Both the position numbers and the translations under genes were made by a program. Below, piece by piece: positions 18,112 to 27,453 of a stretch of 64,000 nt of DNA (position 1 is its first letter; each line of letters begins with the position of its first letter). Source of the stretch: Mucilaginibacter flavus (lineage in GTDB: Bacteria > Bacteroidota > Bacteroidia > Sphingobacteriales > Sphingobacteriaceae); the NCBI RefSeq assembly GCF_030409315.1, contig NZ_JAUFPS010000097.1, positions 124,001-188,000 of the forward strand. The letters run 5' to 3'. The notes beneath the pieces are model-generated. The model was given only the letters and a program-made list of their open reading frames with translations. It was not told where the DNA came from and searched no databases.

Positions 18112-20196
18112 ATGAAAAATCAACACGATCATCACGCTATGGTAGCGCATAAAATGCCCGCCGACGAACAATCGGGTAACAAGAATAAAGCTAAAACTAT
18201 GGATCATAGTAAAATGAACCATGGCAGTGACCCGCATATGGGCATGTCGGAGCATGACCATCATAGCATGATGATCGCTGATTTTAAAAAGCGTTTTTAT
18301 GTTGTGCTCGTGCTGACTATTCCGGTTATGCTGCTGTCTATGCAAATTCAGCAATGGCTGCACCTGGACATAAGCTTCAGCGGTTCATCTTACGTGCTTT
18401 TTGCTTTAGCGTCTGTGGTATTTGTTTATGGCGGCTGGCCATTTCTAAGCGGCTGGATGAGTGAAATGAAGACTAAAACTCCCGGCATGATGACTTTGAT
18501 CGGTTTTGCTATAACGGTAGCCTATGCCTACAGTACAGCTACGGTGTTTGGACTGAAGGGCATGGATTTCTTTTGGGAACTGGCTACCCTGATCCTGATC
18601 ATGCTCTTAGGGCATTGGATAGAAATGCGGTCGGTTATGGGTGCCTCAAATGAATTGGAGTTATTGGTTCAGTTAATGCCCGCCGACGCCCATATGGTCA
18701 TGGGTGACAAAGTACATGATGTAAAAACAGACACATTAAAAGAGAACGATGTCATTTTAGTAAAACCGGGAGAAAAAGTGGCCGCAGACGGTATTATACT
18801 GGAGGGGGAAAGCTATCTGAATGAATCCATGTTAACCGGTGAATCCAGGCCCGTTCAAAAAGTGAAAGGCGATAAAGTGATTGCTGGATCAATCAATGGA
18901 AATGGTTCATTTAAAGTAACCGTTTCCCACGCAGCCAAAGATTCCTATTTGTCGCAAGTAGTCAAACTGGTAGACGATGCGCAAAAGTCAAAATCTCAAA
19001 CACAGCTATTGGCCGATACTGCGGCAAAATGGTTAACTGTCATCGCATTAGTAACGGGTATCGGTACATTTTTATACTGGTATTTAACCGGGCAAAGTTT
19101 GGCGTTCGCGATGGAAAGAATGGTAACGGTAATTGTTATTTGCTGCCCCCATGCTTTGGGTTTGGCTGTGCCTCTTGTCGTAGCTAAGTCAACGGCCTTA
19201 TCGGCCAAACATGGCTTGTTGATCAAAAACCGGACGGCATTTGAGAACGCCAGGAAAATTACTACCATTGTCTTCGATAAAACGGGGACACTAACCGTAG
19301 GTAAGTTTGAAGTATCTAAAGTGGTTTCTTTAGATAAAGAGATTAAAGAAAATGAGCTGATACGCCTGGCATCAGCCTTGGAGCAAAAATCAGAACATCC
19401 TATAGCTACCGGCATCCTGCAAAAAGCAAAAGACTTGAAATTAGCCATTCCGCCAGCCGAAAACTTTAAGGCCATCACAGGCGAGGGTGTTGAAGCAACC
19501 GTAGAAGGCAAAAAATTATTGGTCGTTAGCCCTGGTTATTTAAAGGAACATAAATTAGCCCTGCCGGATGGCTTTACTGCCAATGACACGGAAACAGTCG
19601 TGTTCGTCTTGATTGATCAACAATTGGCGGGGTATATTTCACTATCAGATGAGATACGCCCGGAATCGGCAGAGGCTATTCAGACCTTAAAAGCTGAGAA
19701 CATCAAATCTATCCTGCTTACGGGTGACAACAACAAAGTAGCCGCCAGTGTAAGCAAAACTTTGGGTATGGATAGTTTTATAGCCGAAGTATTACCGCAT
19801 CAAAAATTAGAGAAAATTAAAGAATTGCAAAGCAAAAGCGAATTTGTAGCCATGACCGGCGACGGGGTAAATGATGCTCCTGCACTGGCCCAGGCAGACA
19901 TCGGTATTGCAGTTGGTTCGGGAAGCGACATAGCAGCAGAAACAGCCGGGATTGTTTTGGTGAACAGCAATCCTAAAGATATCGTCAGCTTGATCTTGTT
20001 TGGCAAAGCCACCTACCGCAAAATGATACAAAACCTCATTTGGGCAACCGGCTATAATGTGATCGCCCTGCCATTAGCAGCCGGGGTATTATATAACCAG
20101 GGCATTGTTTTAAGCCCGGCCGCTGGCGCGGTCTTAATGACGGTAAGTACGGTCGTGGTAGCCATCAATGCCAGTATGCTTAAAGTAAAGGAGTAA
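18112..20196 (+). CDS. Copper P1B-type ATPase with CPH motif (CopB-ATPase type)
   Basis: A 694-residue pump with a His/Met-rich N-terminus (NQHDHHAMVAHKM; MSEHDHHSMM) in place of an HMA domain. The membrane site is CPH at 345-347 (ICCPHALGLAVPL), which marks the P1B-3 (CopB) group. D389 lies in DKTGT, TGES in the actuator, SEHPIATG in the nucleotide domain and GDGVND at 583-588. It thus complements the CPC-type CopA at 6121. P1B-3 pumps are linked to Cu(II)/Cu(I) export, which fits its place just after the oxidase. Confidence 0.93.
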   Translation: MKNQHDHHAMVAHKMPADEQSGNKNKAKTMDHSKMNHGSDPHMGMSEHDHHSMMIADFKKRFYVVLVLTIPVMLLSMQIQQWLHLDISFSGSSYVLFALASVVFVYGGWPFLSGWMSEMKTKTPGMMTLIGFAITVAYAYSTATVFGLKGMDFFWELATLILIMLLGHWIEMRSVMGASNELELLVQLMPADAHMVMGDKVHDVKTDTLKENDVILVKPGEKVAADGIILEGESYLNESMLTGESRPVQKVKGDKVIAGSINGNGSFKVTVSHAAKDSYLSQVVKLVDDAQKSKSQTQLLADTAAKWLTVIALVTGIGTFLYWYLTGQSLAFAMERMVTVIVICCPHALGLAVPLVVAKSTALSAKHGLLIKNRTAFENARKITTIVFDKTGTLTVGKFEVSKVVSLDKEIKENELIRLASALEQKSEHPIATGILQKAKDLKLAIPPAENFKAITGEGVEATVEGKKLLVVSPGYLKEHKLALPDGFTANDTETVVFVLIDQQLAGYISLSDEIRPESAEAIQTLKAENIKSILLTGDNNKVAASVSKTLGMDSFIAEVLPHQKLEKIKELQSKSEFVAMTGDGVNDAPALAQADIGIAVGSGSDIAAETAGIVLVNSNPKDIVSLILFGKATYRKMIQNLIWATGYNVIALPLAAGVLYNQGIVLSPAAGAVLMTVSTVVVAINASMLKVKE

Positions 20197-20322
20197 TACA
20201 ATAGGATATAAATTTTAATCGGAATTATATAAAATGCCCAACATTCATTACCCTTACATTTACGACAGAGTATTCAAGCAATAGTTGCCACAATATTTAA
20301 ACCGTACACGTTTAATAACAAC

Positions 20323-20652
20323 ATGAAATATATAGCCGTTTTCCTGATACTGAATATCTTGCTGCTATCCTCCCTTTCAGGGATAGCAAGTATTCAGCAT
20401 GGAACAGCTTCTTGTTGTCAGCAAAAAACGCACAAGGATTGCAGCAAACAGCAAAAACAAAGTGCTGATAACGATTGCACCAAAGGGAATTGTAACGCTA
20501 TGGTATCTTGCGGCACTTGTGGATTTATCGTAAACCAGCCACAAGCCATACTACCTGCGGTTATTGATCTTCATCAGCAATCTACACACCCATTCGCAAC
20601 TGGTGCGCTATCAGATTATCACGACAACGGCTGGAACCCTCCAAAAGCTTAA
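20323..20652 (+). CDS. Small secreted Cys-rich protein (109 aa)
   Basis: A signal-like N-terminus (MKYIAVFLILNILLLSSLSGIA) leads to HGTASCCQQKTHKDCSKQ, DNDCTKGNCN and VSCGTCG, then a C-terminal WNPPKA. It has 8 Cys plus His residues and ends in a PP motif. The layout is that of the HYC/CC/PP-like small proteins of the island. Probable metal-binding periplasmic protein; no enzymatic motif. Confidence 0.65.
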   Translation: MKYIAVFLILNILLLSSLSGIASIQHGTASCCQQKTHKDCSKQQKQSADNDCTKGNCNAMVSCGTCGFIVNQPQAILPAVIDLHQQSTHPFATGALSDYHDNGWNPPKA

Positions 20653-20669
20653 TAATTCAATTCGTGTCG

Positions 20670-20686
20670 CGGCCAATCAATGGCCG
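20670..20686 (+). terminator. Hairpin after the 109-aa gene
   Basis: CGGCCA and TGGCCG pair around a short ATCAA loop, 18 bp past the stop, followed by TATTATT. Modest stem and U-poor tail; a weak terminator call. Confidence 0.45.
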
Positions 20687-20724
20687 TATTATTCAATTAA
20701 TTATTAATCTTAAAATTCAAGATC

Positions 20725-20919
20725 ATGAAAAAGTTTCTTTTCATCACCATGGTGATGTTGTTATCTGCTATATCAATTACTTATGCCAATACCCCTTGCT
20801 GCAATAACAAAATGAACCACTGTACAACCTGCGCAAAGAGCTGCGGGCCGAACTGCAAAGATTATTGCAGTAAGACTTGTAAGGAATCCGGTGTTTGTAA
20901 GACTATATGTAAACTATAG
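20725..20919 (+). CDS. Tiny secreted Cys-rich protein (64 aa)
   Basis: A signal peptide (residues 1-21, cut after YA) leaves a mature chain of about 43 residues with 10 cysteines (TPCCNN, CTTCAKSCGPNC, CSKTC, GVCKTIC). The spacing is not that of a known metallothionein, but the density suggests a metal-thiolate cluster or many disulfides. A clear hairpin terminator follows. It is not part of a larger domain; a metallothionein-like periplasmic copper buffer is a plausible reading. Confidence 0.65.
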   Translation: MKKFLFITMVMLLSAISITYANTPCCNNKMNHCTTCAKSCGPNCKDYCSKTCKESGVCKTICKL

Positions 20920-20926
20920 AACTCAG

Positions 20927-20954
20927 TAAAGCCGCCTCGTATGGGGCGGCTTTA
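20927..20954 (+). terminator. Rho-independent-like terminator
   Basis: Arms TAAAGCCGCC (from 20927) and GGCGGCTTTA (to 20954) pair perfectly around an 8-base loop, 8 bp after the Cys-rich gene stop. The U-tract is short. Confidence 0.65.
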
Positions 20955-20988
20955 AAACTAAACTGTCCTTTAGAACGTATAATTTTAT

Positions 20989-20996
20989 TATCTTCG
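20989..20996 (+). promoter_or_regulatory. -7-like box before the 127-aa gene
   Basis: TATCTTCG differs by one base from the Bacteroidota TAnnTTTG element and ends 4 bp before the GTG at 21001, so the transcript would be nearly leaderless. Confidence 0.35.
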
Positions 20997-21000
20997 ATTT

Positions 21001-21384
21001 GTGAAACGCACCACGCTCATCTTATTAACGGCTATTTATCTTTTATCCTGTGTGGGTATCGGGGTAAACCGTTTTTATTGCTGTGGTAAACTGGCATCCG
21101 TAACCCTGACCTATGCCATGCCGGATAATAACCCAAAGGAAAAAGGCGCGAATGATAACTGCTGCAAGCACGAAAAGCAAAGTTTCAAAGTAAAGGATAG
21201 CCATTTCAGTGTAGCTGCATCGGCTTTGGATTATCCCGCACCGGTGTTGATCCCGTCATTTGTAATGCCGTATTATGAACCTGCCCTAACGCAAGTACAG
21301 ACTAAGATCGTGTATAACAGCAATGCTCCCCCCGGACATTCCGATACGCCTGCTTATACCCTTAATTGTACTTACAGGATTTGA
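21001..21384 (+). CDS. HYC/CC/PP-type small secreted protein (127 aa)
   Basis: A GTG start opens a 127-residue protein with a signal-like helix, then RFYCCGKLAS, DNCCKHEK and a C-terminal NAPPGHSDTP. These are the three hallmarks (aromatic-YC, CC, PP) of a Bacteroidota small protein family named for those motifs. Members sit beside copper efflux operons. It lies just upstream of the HMBD protein and the Cus-type pump, likely as an envelope metal-binding accessory. Confidence 0.75.
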   Translation: MKRTTLILLTAIYLLSCVGIGVNRFYCCGKLASVTLTYAMPDNNPKEKGANDNCCKHEKQSFKVKDSHFSVAASALDYPAPVLIPSFVMPYYEPALTQVQTKIVYNSNAPPGHSDTPAYTLNCTYRI

Positions 21385-21508
21385 TCCTGCATTTCCTATA
21401 GCCCTGCATTCCTGCACCCGGCTGTAATTCACTCGTAATCCATCTTAATTTATAACTCACGCACAGGCTTTGCCTATGCTATTTATCCATTTTCAATTTT
21501 TAAAAAAC

Positions 21509-21757
21509 ATGAAAAAAGTAACGCTAATGGCTATAGCCATTCTGTTTTCTGCCGCAACCGTTTTTGCCGCTGACACGCACACCAGTAAAATGGCTTCCGA
21601 CACGACCAAAAAAGTAAAACCGGCAAAAGTACAGTACACCTGTACCATGCACCCGGAAGTATTGAGCGACAAGCCGGGCAAGTGCCCGAAATGCGGTATG
21701 GCATTGGTTAAAAAAACCGGTGCCAAAAAGAAACCTGCAGAAAAAATGAAGATGTAA
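21509..21757 (+). CDS. Periplasmic heavy-metal-binding domain (HMBD) protein
   Basis: An 82-residue secreted protein: signal peptide MKKVTLMAIAILFSAATVFA, then a single HMBD (YTCTMHPEVLSDKPGKCPKC) and a basic tail. HMBDs are found at the front of CusB-type adaptors, which bind Cu/Ag. Here it is stand-alone and precedes the Cus operon, suggesting a periplasmic metal carrier. ATG 21509 is chosen over an upstream in-frame start at 21470 because it begins the signal peptide. Confidence 0.85.
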   Translation: MKKVTLMAIAILFSAATVFAADTHTSKMASDTTKKVKPAKVQYTCTMHPEVLSDKPGKCPKCGMALVKKTGAKKKPAEKMKM

Positions 21758-21764
21758 TTCCATT

Positions 21765-21800
21765 CAGCCCTCCGTTCGCCTACAGGCGGACGGGAGGCTG
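21765..21800 (+). repeat. REP-like hairpin / terminator
   Basis: CAGCCCTCCGTTCGCC (21765-21780) pairs with GGCGGACGGGAGGCTG (21785-21800) with a few G-U or mismatched positions around TACA. It lies between the HMBD gene and cusA. The long imperfect stem resembles dispersed intergenic palindromes in this group; it could also cut transcription. Confidence 0.5.
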
Positions 21801-21815
21801 ATTAAAGCAATTAAG

Positions 21816-23090
21816 ATGATTAATCAACTCATTTCCCTGTCCCTAAAAAACAGGTATATCGTTCTGCTGATCGCGGTTGCCCTTTTCGGATGGGGAGCCT
21901 ATGCGGTGAAGGAGAACCCTATCGATGCGATTCCAGACCTTTCGGATAACCAGGTGATCGTATTTACCGAATGGCAGGGCCGCAGCCCGCAGATCATGGA
22001 AGACCAGGTAACTTATCCGCTGGTCAGTAACTTGCAGGGTATCCCCAAAGTAAAAGCCATCCGGGCTACCTCCATGTTCGGAATGAGCTTTGTCTATATC
22101 GTTTTTGAAGATAAAGCGGATGTCTATTGGGCGCGAAGTCGGGTACTGGAACGCCTGAACTATGCACAGCGTTTATTACCGCAGGGTATCACACCTACAT
22201 TGGGGCCTGACGGTACAGGTGTCGGCCATGTACTTTGGTACACTTTGGATGCGAAAGGCATTGACCTCGGTGAACAAAGGGCCTTACAGGACTGGTATGT
22301 GAAATTGGGTTTGCAAACCGTTCCGGGGGTAAGCGAGGTCGCCTCTTTCGGTGGCTTTGAAAAACAATACCAGGTCAGCATAGACCCGCATAAACTCAAT
22401 TATTATAATATCCCGTTATCGCAGGTGCTTAAAGCCGTAAAAAGCAATAATAACGATGTCGGCGGCCGCAAGTTTGAAATGAACGGCACCGGCTATATCG
22501 TCCGGGGGCTGGGTTATATCAAAACGTTAGCCGATGTAGAAAATATCAGTGTTGAGGTAATTAAAACCGTCCCCGTCAGGATAAAAGACATTGCCACCGT
22601 TCAAATGGGTGGCGATGAACGCCTGGGTATTTTTGACCGAAGCGGCGAAGGCGAAGCCGTTGGCGGTATCGTAGTCATGCGCTATGGTGAAAATGCCGAC
22701 AAGGTGATCAATGCCGTTAAGGATAAAATGGCGGACATTCAAAAAGGCTTACCGTCCGGTGTAAAATTCAAGATTGCTTATGACAGAAGCGTACTCATTG
22801 AAAGCGCGGTTAATTCCGTTAAACATACGCTTATCGAAGAAATGATCACCGTATCGATTATTGTGATCCTGTTTTTGTTTAGCTGGCGCAGCGCTTTAAG
22901 CATCATTATCCAGATACCTATCACCATAGCAGCCAGTTTTATCCTGCTCAACGCTTTTGGCATCAGTTCCAATATCATGTCTTTAACCGGTATCGCCCTG
23001 GCCATCGGGGTGATAGTTGATAATGGTATTGTCATGGTAGAAAACTCACACCGCAATTTAGCCATTGCACAAGAAAAGGAAAAGTCATGA
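21816..23090 (+). CDS. cusA: CusA-type RND permease, N-terminal part (split gene)
   Basis: A 424-residue N-terminal half of a CusA/CzcA heavy-metal RND pump: TM1, the periplasmic PN1/PC1 domain and TMs up to the TM4 signature (GIALAIGVIVDNGIVMVENSHRN), where the conserved Asp of proton relay lies. The frame ends at TGA 23088-23090 directly after SHRNLAIAQEKEKS, where full-length CusA proteins continue without a break. The next frame starts at ATG 23087 (ATGA overlap) and carries the rest. Together the two encode about 1054 residues, the normal size. Either a frameshift, an assembly error or a real two-chain pump. Confidence 0.9.
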   Translation: MINQLISLSLKNRYIVLLIAVALFGWGAYAVKENPIDAIPDLSDNQVIVFTEWQGRSPQIMEDQVTYPLVSNLQGIPKVKAIRATSMFGMSFVYIVFEDKADVYWARSRVLERLNYAQRLLPQGITPTLGPDGTGVGHVLWYTLDAKGIDLGEQRALQDWYVKLGLQTVPGVSEVASFGGFEKQYQVSIDPHKLNYYNIPLSQVLKAVKSNNNDVGGRKFEMNGTGYIVRGLGYIKTLADVENISVEVIKTVPVRIKDIATVQMGGDERLGIFDRSGEGEAVGGIVVMRYGENADKVINAVKDKMADIQKGLPSGVKFKIAYDRSVLIESAVNSVKHTLIEEMITVSIIVILFLFSWRSALSIIIQIPITIAASFILLNAFGISSNIMSLTGIALAIGVIVDNGIVMVENSHRNLAIAQEKEKS

Positions 23091-24979
23091 CCACAGCCGA
23101 AAGAATCAAGATCATAGAAGCCTCCTGCAAACAGGTTGGCAGGGGCGTGTTTTTTTCCACGCTGATCATCGTCGCTTCATTTCTCCCCGTATTTCTACTG
23201 GAGGGACAGGAAGGTAAACTGTTTGGCCCCTTAGCCTGGACAAAAACATTTATACTGGCGATAGATGCCATTTTAGCGGTAACACTTGCCCCGGTGTTGA
23301 TCTCCTTTTTCCTGAAAGGGAAATTAAGGACAGACGACCATAACCCGCTGAACCGGGGACTGGAAAAGATCTACCGCCCTATACTCAACTGGTGCATAAC
23401 CTGGCGCAAAACAACTATCGGAATAAATATCATAGCCTTACTCGTTAGTATCCCATTGCTATTAAGTCTCGGCAGCGAATTTATGCCGCCGTTGGATGAA
23501 GGTACGATCCTTTTTATGCCGGTCACCCAGCCCGATGTATCTAATGCCCAGGCAAAGCAGTTATTGCAGGTACAGGACAGAATCATCAAAAGCATCCCCG
23601 AAGTTGCGAACGTATTGGGTAAAGCAGGCCGCGCGAATACCGCCACCGATAATTCGCCGATCAGCATGACGGAAACCATTATCCTGTTAAAACCTAAAGA
23701 ACAGTGGCGCAAGGGTATTAAAAAGGAAGATATTATCAATGAACTAAATGCCAAACTGCAAATACCCGGCGTAGTGAACGGCTGGACGCAACCCATCATT
23801 AACCGGATCAATATGCTGTCTACCGGCATCCGTACCGATGTCGGGCTTAAAATTTACGGGCAAAACCTGGATACCATTAATGCTTTGTCTAACCGAATGA
23901 AACAGGCCTTGCAGGGTGTCAGCGGTGTAAAGGATATGTATGTTGATCCGATAACGGGTGGCAAATACGTAGATATACAGGTCAACAAGGATGCCATAGG
24001 CCGGTATGGGTTAAGTGTTGACGATGTGAATGAGGTGGTGGAAAGTGCTTTGGGCGGTATGAATTTAACCACTACTATTGAGGGCAGGCAACGTTTCAGT
24101 GTGAATGTCCGGCTGGCACAGGACTACCGGAGCAACCTGGAGGCGATCAAACGTACACTGGTGCAAACACCATCTTACGGGCCTGTGCCGCTATCTTCCG
24201 TGGCAGATATCAGGATCAGCGACGGCCCGGCCATGATACAATCTGAAAATGCCCTTTTACGCGGCACGGTATTATTCAATGTGCGTGACCGCGATCTGGG
24301 CAGCACCGTACAGGAAGCGCAGGAAAGATTGAATACCATGGTGAAATCGCTTCCTAAAGGTTACTTCATCGAATGGAGCGGGCAGTATGAGAACCTGATC
24401 AGGGCGGAACATACGCTAAAGCTGATCTTACCTGTAGTACTGCTGATCATCTTTGCCTGTTTGTACTTTGCTTTTCATTCGGTAAGGGAAGCATTTTTTA
24501 GCCTGATCTCTATTCCGTTCGCATTGATCGGCGGGGCATATATGGTCTATTTCTTTGGGGTGCATTTATCTGTTGCCGTGGCGGTAGGGTTTATCGCGCT
24601 ATTCGGGATTGCCGTAGAAACAGGTATCGTCATGGTGATCTATCTGAACGATGCGATGCAGCAATTGGTCGCATTGAAGGGTAATGCTAAAGAAACCATA
24701 ACCCGTGAAGATCTGCGGCTTTATGTCATGAATGGCGCGGTAAAACGCCTGCGCCCAAAACTGATGACTGTTTGTGTCGCGCTGTTTGGCCTGGTGCCGG
24801 TGCTTTGGGCAACGGGTACTGGCAGCGATGTCATGCTGCCCATCGTGCTGCCGATGATCGGCGGTGTCTTAACATCTTCAACGCATATTTTACTGGTTAC
24901 CCCGCTCATCTTTTTGATGGTAAAAGAGTATGAACTCAAGAATTACGGCAAACTGGAAGTACTGGAGGTAAAGGAATAA
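23087..24979 (+). CDS. cusA: CusA-type RND permease, C-terminal part (split gene)
   Basis: A 630-residue continuation of the pump, opening with TTAERIKIIEASCKQVGRGVFFSTLIIVASFLPVF (the amphipathic loop and TM5 of CusA), then the remaining membrane helices, the PN2/PC2 periplasmic domain (GSEFMPPLDEGTILFMPVT) and TM7-12. The conserved GIAVETGIVMVIYLNDAM is present. No residue seems missing across the join. It overlaps the first part by 4 bp (ATGA), the signature of translational coupling or a -1 shift. Confidence 0.9.
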   Translation: MTTAERIKIIEASCKQVGRGVFFSTLIIVASFLPVFLLEGQEGKLFGPLAWTKTFILAIDAILAVTLAPVLISFFLKGKLRTDDHNPLNRGLEKIYRPILNWCITWRKTTIGINIIALLVSIPLLLSLGSEFMPPLDEGTILFMPVTQPDVSNAQAKQLLQVQDRIIKSIPEVANVLGKAGRANTATDNSPISMTETIILLKPKEQWRKGIKKEDIINELNAKLQIPGVVNGWTQPIINRINMLSTGIRTDVGLKIYGQNLDTINALSNRMKQALQGVSGVKDMYVDPITGGKYVDIQVNKDAIGRYGLSVDDVNEVVESALGGMNLTTTIEGRQRFSVNVRLAQDYRSNLEAIKRTLVQTPSYGPVPLSSVADIRISDGPAMIQSENALLRGTVLFNVRDRDLGSTVQEAQERLNTMVKSLPKGYFIEWSGQYENLIRAEHTLKLILPVVLLIIFACLYFAFHSVREAFFSLISIPFALIGGAYMVYFFGVHLSVAVAVGFIALFGIAVETGIVMVIYLNDAMQQLVALKGNAKETITREDLRLYVMNGAVKRLRPKLMTVCVALFGLVPVLWATGTGSDVMLPIVLPMIGGVLTSSTHILLVTPLIFLMVKEYELKNYGKLEVLEVKE

Positions 24980-24983
24980 AACC

Positions 24984-26213
24984 ATGAAAACAAGCAATCA
25001 AATTATCATAACCCTGCTCACCTGCCTCGCCGGCTTTGCCGCCAAAGCACAAACCCTGCCCTTAGACAGTGTATTAGTTAAGGTAGCAAGCAACCCCGCT
25101 TTGCAGGCTTACGATGCAAAGATCAGCGCACAGGATGCCTATGCTACGGGCGCTAAGAGCCTGGATGCGCCGAAGATCAGCGCCGGCCAATACCAAACGC
25201 CCTATCAGGTCAATCCTAACGGAGGTTCTTTTATGATCCAGGCCGAGCAAATGTTTACTAACCCTGCTAAACTCCGGGCAAAAGAAGATTACCTGAAAGG
25301 AATGTCTAAAGTAACAGCAGAAGATAAAAATTATCAGAAAAATCAGCTCATCGCCCAGGCCAGGCAATATTATTACGAGCGCGTAGTGCTGGAAAAGAAA
25401 CTCGCGCTACTGCAGGGTACACAAGGCTTACTGGAATATATGCTTAAAGATGCGAATATCCGGCTCACCTACGGGAAAGAAAAACTGCCGAATATCTATA
25501 AGACCAAAGCCGAACTGTTTGCACTGGATAATACCAGGGAGCAACTGAATAATGAGATCAGCCAGCGGAACATTATGCTCAATACGCTGATGAACCGGGA
25601 TAAGCAAACCGTTTTCATGGTGGATACAATTATCATATTAAAAGATTACGAAGGCACTCTGACCGATACGGCAACGCTTTCTAACCAGCGAAGCGACATC
25701 AAAGGAGTCAGCCGCAATATCGAATTACAGCAATTGAATGCGCAGATGGAGTATAGTAAACGCAAGCCCGATTTTGGCATACAGGCGGCCCACATGATCA
25801 GTTACGGCGGTTTTCCGAATCAGTATATCCTGATGGCTTCGGTCACCATACCCATTGTTCCCTGGGCATCGAAAGAATACAAAGCCAACCTGAAAGGCAT
25901 CCGTTACGAGGTGCAGGCATTACAGCAGAAAAGATCGGATATGCTTAACCAGGCGCAGGGGCAACTAAGCGGTTTAAGGGCAGAAATGGGCAGCAAGAAA
26001 AGATTATTGAAAAACTACCAGCTCAACATTGTCCCCGCCCTGCAAAATGCTTATAAAACGGCCTTACTGGCTTATGATCAAAATACCGGCGACCTGCCAT
26101 CTGTCCTGGATAGTATCAAAAGTTTGCAGATGGCCCGGATGGAAACATTAGACCGATTGCAGGATCTATTAACCTTACAGGTAGCTTATGAAAGGGAATA
26201 TGAGAAGTTTTAA
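24984..26213 (+). CDS. TolC-family outer-membrane efflux protein (CusC-like)
   Basis: A 409-residue protein with a signal peptide (ends near AKA/Q, residue 22) and long helical repeats typical of TolC trimeric channels (LVKVASNPALQAYDAKISAQDAYATGAKS; the second repeat from about residue 240). The final part (LLTLQVAYEREYEKF) overlaps the start of the adaptor gene. It forms the outer-membrane conduit for the RND pump encoded just upstream. Confidence 0.9.
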   Translation: MKTSNQIIITLLTCLAGFAAKAQTLPLDSVLVKVASNPALQAYDAKISAQDAYATGAKSLDAPKISAGQYQTPYQVNPNGGSFMIQAEQMFTNPAKLRAKEDYLKGMSKVTAEDKNYQKNQLIAQARQYYYERVVLEKKLALLQGTQGLLEYMLKDANIRLTYGKEKLPNIYKTKAELFALDNTREQLNNEISQRNIMLNTLMNRDKQTVFMVDTIIILKDYEGTLTDTATLSNQRSDIKGVSRNIELQQLNAQMEYSKRKPDFGIQAAHMISYGGFPNQYILMASVTIPIVPWASKEYKANLKGIRYEVQALQQKRSDMLNQAQGQLSGLRAEMGSKKRLLKNYQLNIVPALQNAYKTALLAYDQNTGDLPSVLDSIKSLQMARMETLDRLQDLLTLQVAYEREYEKF

Positions 26214-27453
26214 GATGTTGGTCTTATCATTAGCTGTAATGCTGGTGGTAAGCGCCTGTGAAAACGAGAAACCCGCGCCTATCGTGGTTACGACCAAAAG
26301 CGATGTAAAATACACCTGCCCGATGCACCCGCAGATCATGGAAGACCATCCGGGGAGTTGCCCCATTTGCGGTATGAACCTGGTTAAAAAATCGGGCCAG
26401 GCCAGCGAGGGTTCAGGTATCAGCCTGCATACGGTTTTGCAGCCGGTAAACAGCAATGTCATTTCTTCAGTAGGTTATATTATGCCGGTACAGAGAACGG
26501 TTGCTACAGAAATTTCGGGCGACGGTTACCTGGACTTTGATACGCGGACATTCAACAACATCGCATCCCGTTATTCCGGCCGTATCGAAAAACTGTATAT
26601 TAAATACGCCTTCCAGGAGATACATGCCGGGCAGCGCATTTTTGATATTTACAGCCCTGATCTGGTAACCGCCCAGCAGGATCTGTTATTCGTTTCCAAA
26701 AACTCTGCACATGAACCCGCATTGCTCCAGGCGGCCAGGCAAAAACTATTGCTGTTAGGCATGACCGCCACGCAGGTAGAACAAGTTGTCAGGACAGGAA
26801 AAGCGTTTTACAGCCTGCCTGTATATAGCACTTATTACGGCCATGTACACGATATGCCGCATAGCCAAATGGCAGTTAGCGCGGAAAATAAAACAGCTGC
26901 TGATTTTGCCGGCAACCTCCCGTTATCCATCAAAGAAGGCATGTACGTAGAAAAGGGCCAGACCTTGTTCAATGTCGTCAACCCGCATAGGCTTTGGGCC
27001 ATAATTAAAATAGACCGTTCTCAGGTTTCCGGTTTAAAATTGAACCAAAAGGTACAGCTCAGCTTGCCCGATATGCCGGGCAAAGAACTCAGCGGTAAAG
27101 TCAACTTTATTGAGCCGTCATTGCAGGACGGAGATAAAGCTACCAGTATCCGAGTTTATCTCGACAATATGGATCACGAATTAAAAGTGAACAGCCTGGT
27201 TAAAGCCACTATACAAACTGGGGAAACAAACGGTTTATGGGTACCGAGGTCTGCAGTGCTGGATTTGGGGCAAACACAAATGGTATGGCTCAAGCAAGGT
27301 AGTTTATATAAAGCGCAGCAGGTCTATACCGGTATCAAAAATGATAAAGAGATACAGGTTACAAAAGGATTGTCATTAACGGATAGCCTGGCATCTAATG
27401 CGCAATATTTATCCGACAGCGAAAGCTTCATTAAAACACAGGGACATGATTAA
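26200..27453 (+). CDS. CusB-type RND adaptor lipoprotein with HMBD (copy 1)
   Basis: A 417-residue adaptor. Lipobox VVSAC, then an HMBD (YTCPMHPQIMEDHPGSCPIC), then barrel-sandwich and beta-barrel domains (SRYSGRIEKLYIKYAFQEIHAGQRIFDIYSPDLV; VVNPHRLWAIIKID). It overlaps the TolC gene by 14 bp (ATG 26200; another ATG at 26188 is possible). HMBD-bearing adaptors are Cu/Ag-specific, so the pump is Cus-like. A paralogous adaptor follows immediately. Confidence 0.9.
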   Translation: MRSFKMLVLSLAVMLVVSACENEKPAPIVVTTKSDVKYTCPMHPQIMEDHPGSCPICGMNLVKKSGQASEGSGISLHTVLQPVNSNVISSVGYIMPVQRTVATEISGDGYLDFDTRTFNNIASRYSGRIEKLYIKYAFQEIHAGQRIFDIYSPDLVTAQQDLLFVSKNSAHEPALLQAARQKLLLLGMTATQVEQVVRTGKAFYSLPVYSTYYGHVHDMPHSQMAVSAENKTAADFAGNLPLSIKEGMYVEKGQTLFNVVNPHRLWAIIKIDRSQVSGLKLNQKVQLSLPDMPGKELSGKVNFIEPSLQDGDKATSIRVYLDNMDHELKVNSLVKATIQTGETNGLWVPRSAVLDLGQTQMVWLKQGSLYKAQQVYTGIKNDKEIQVTKGLSLTDSLASNAQYLSDSESFIKTQGHD

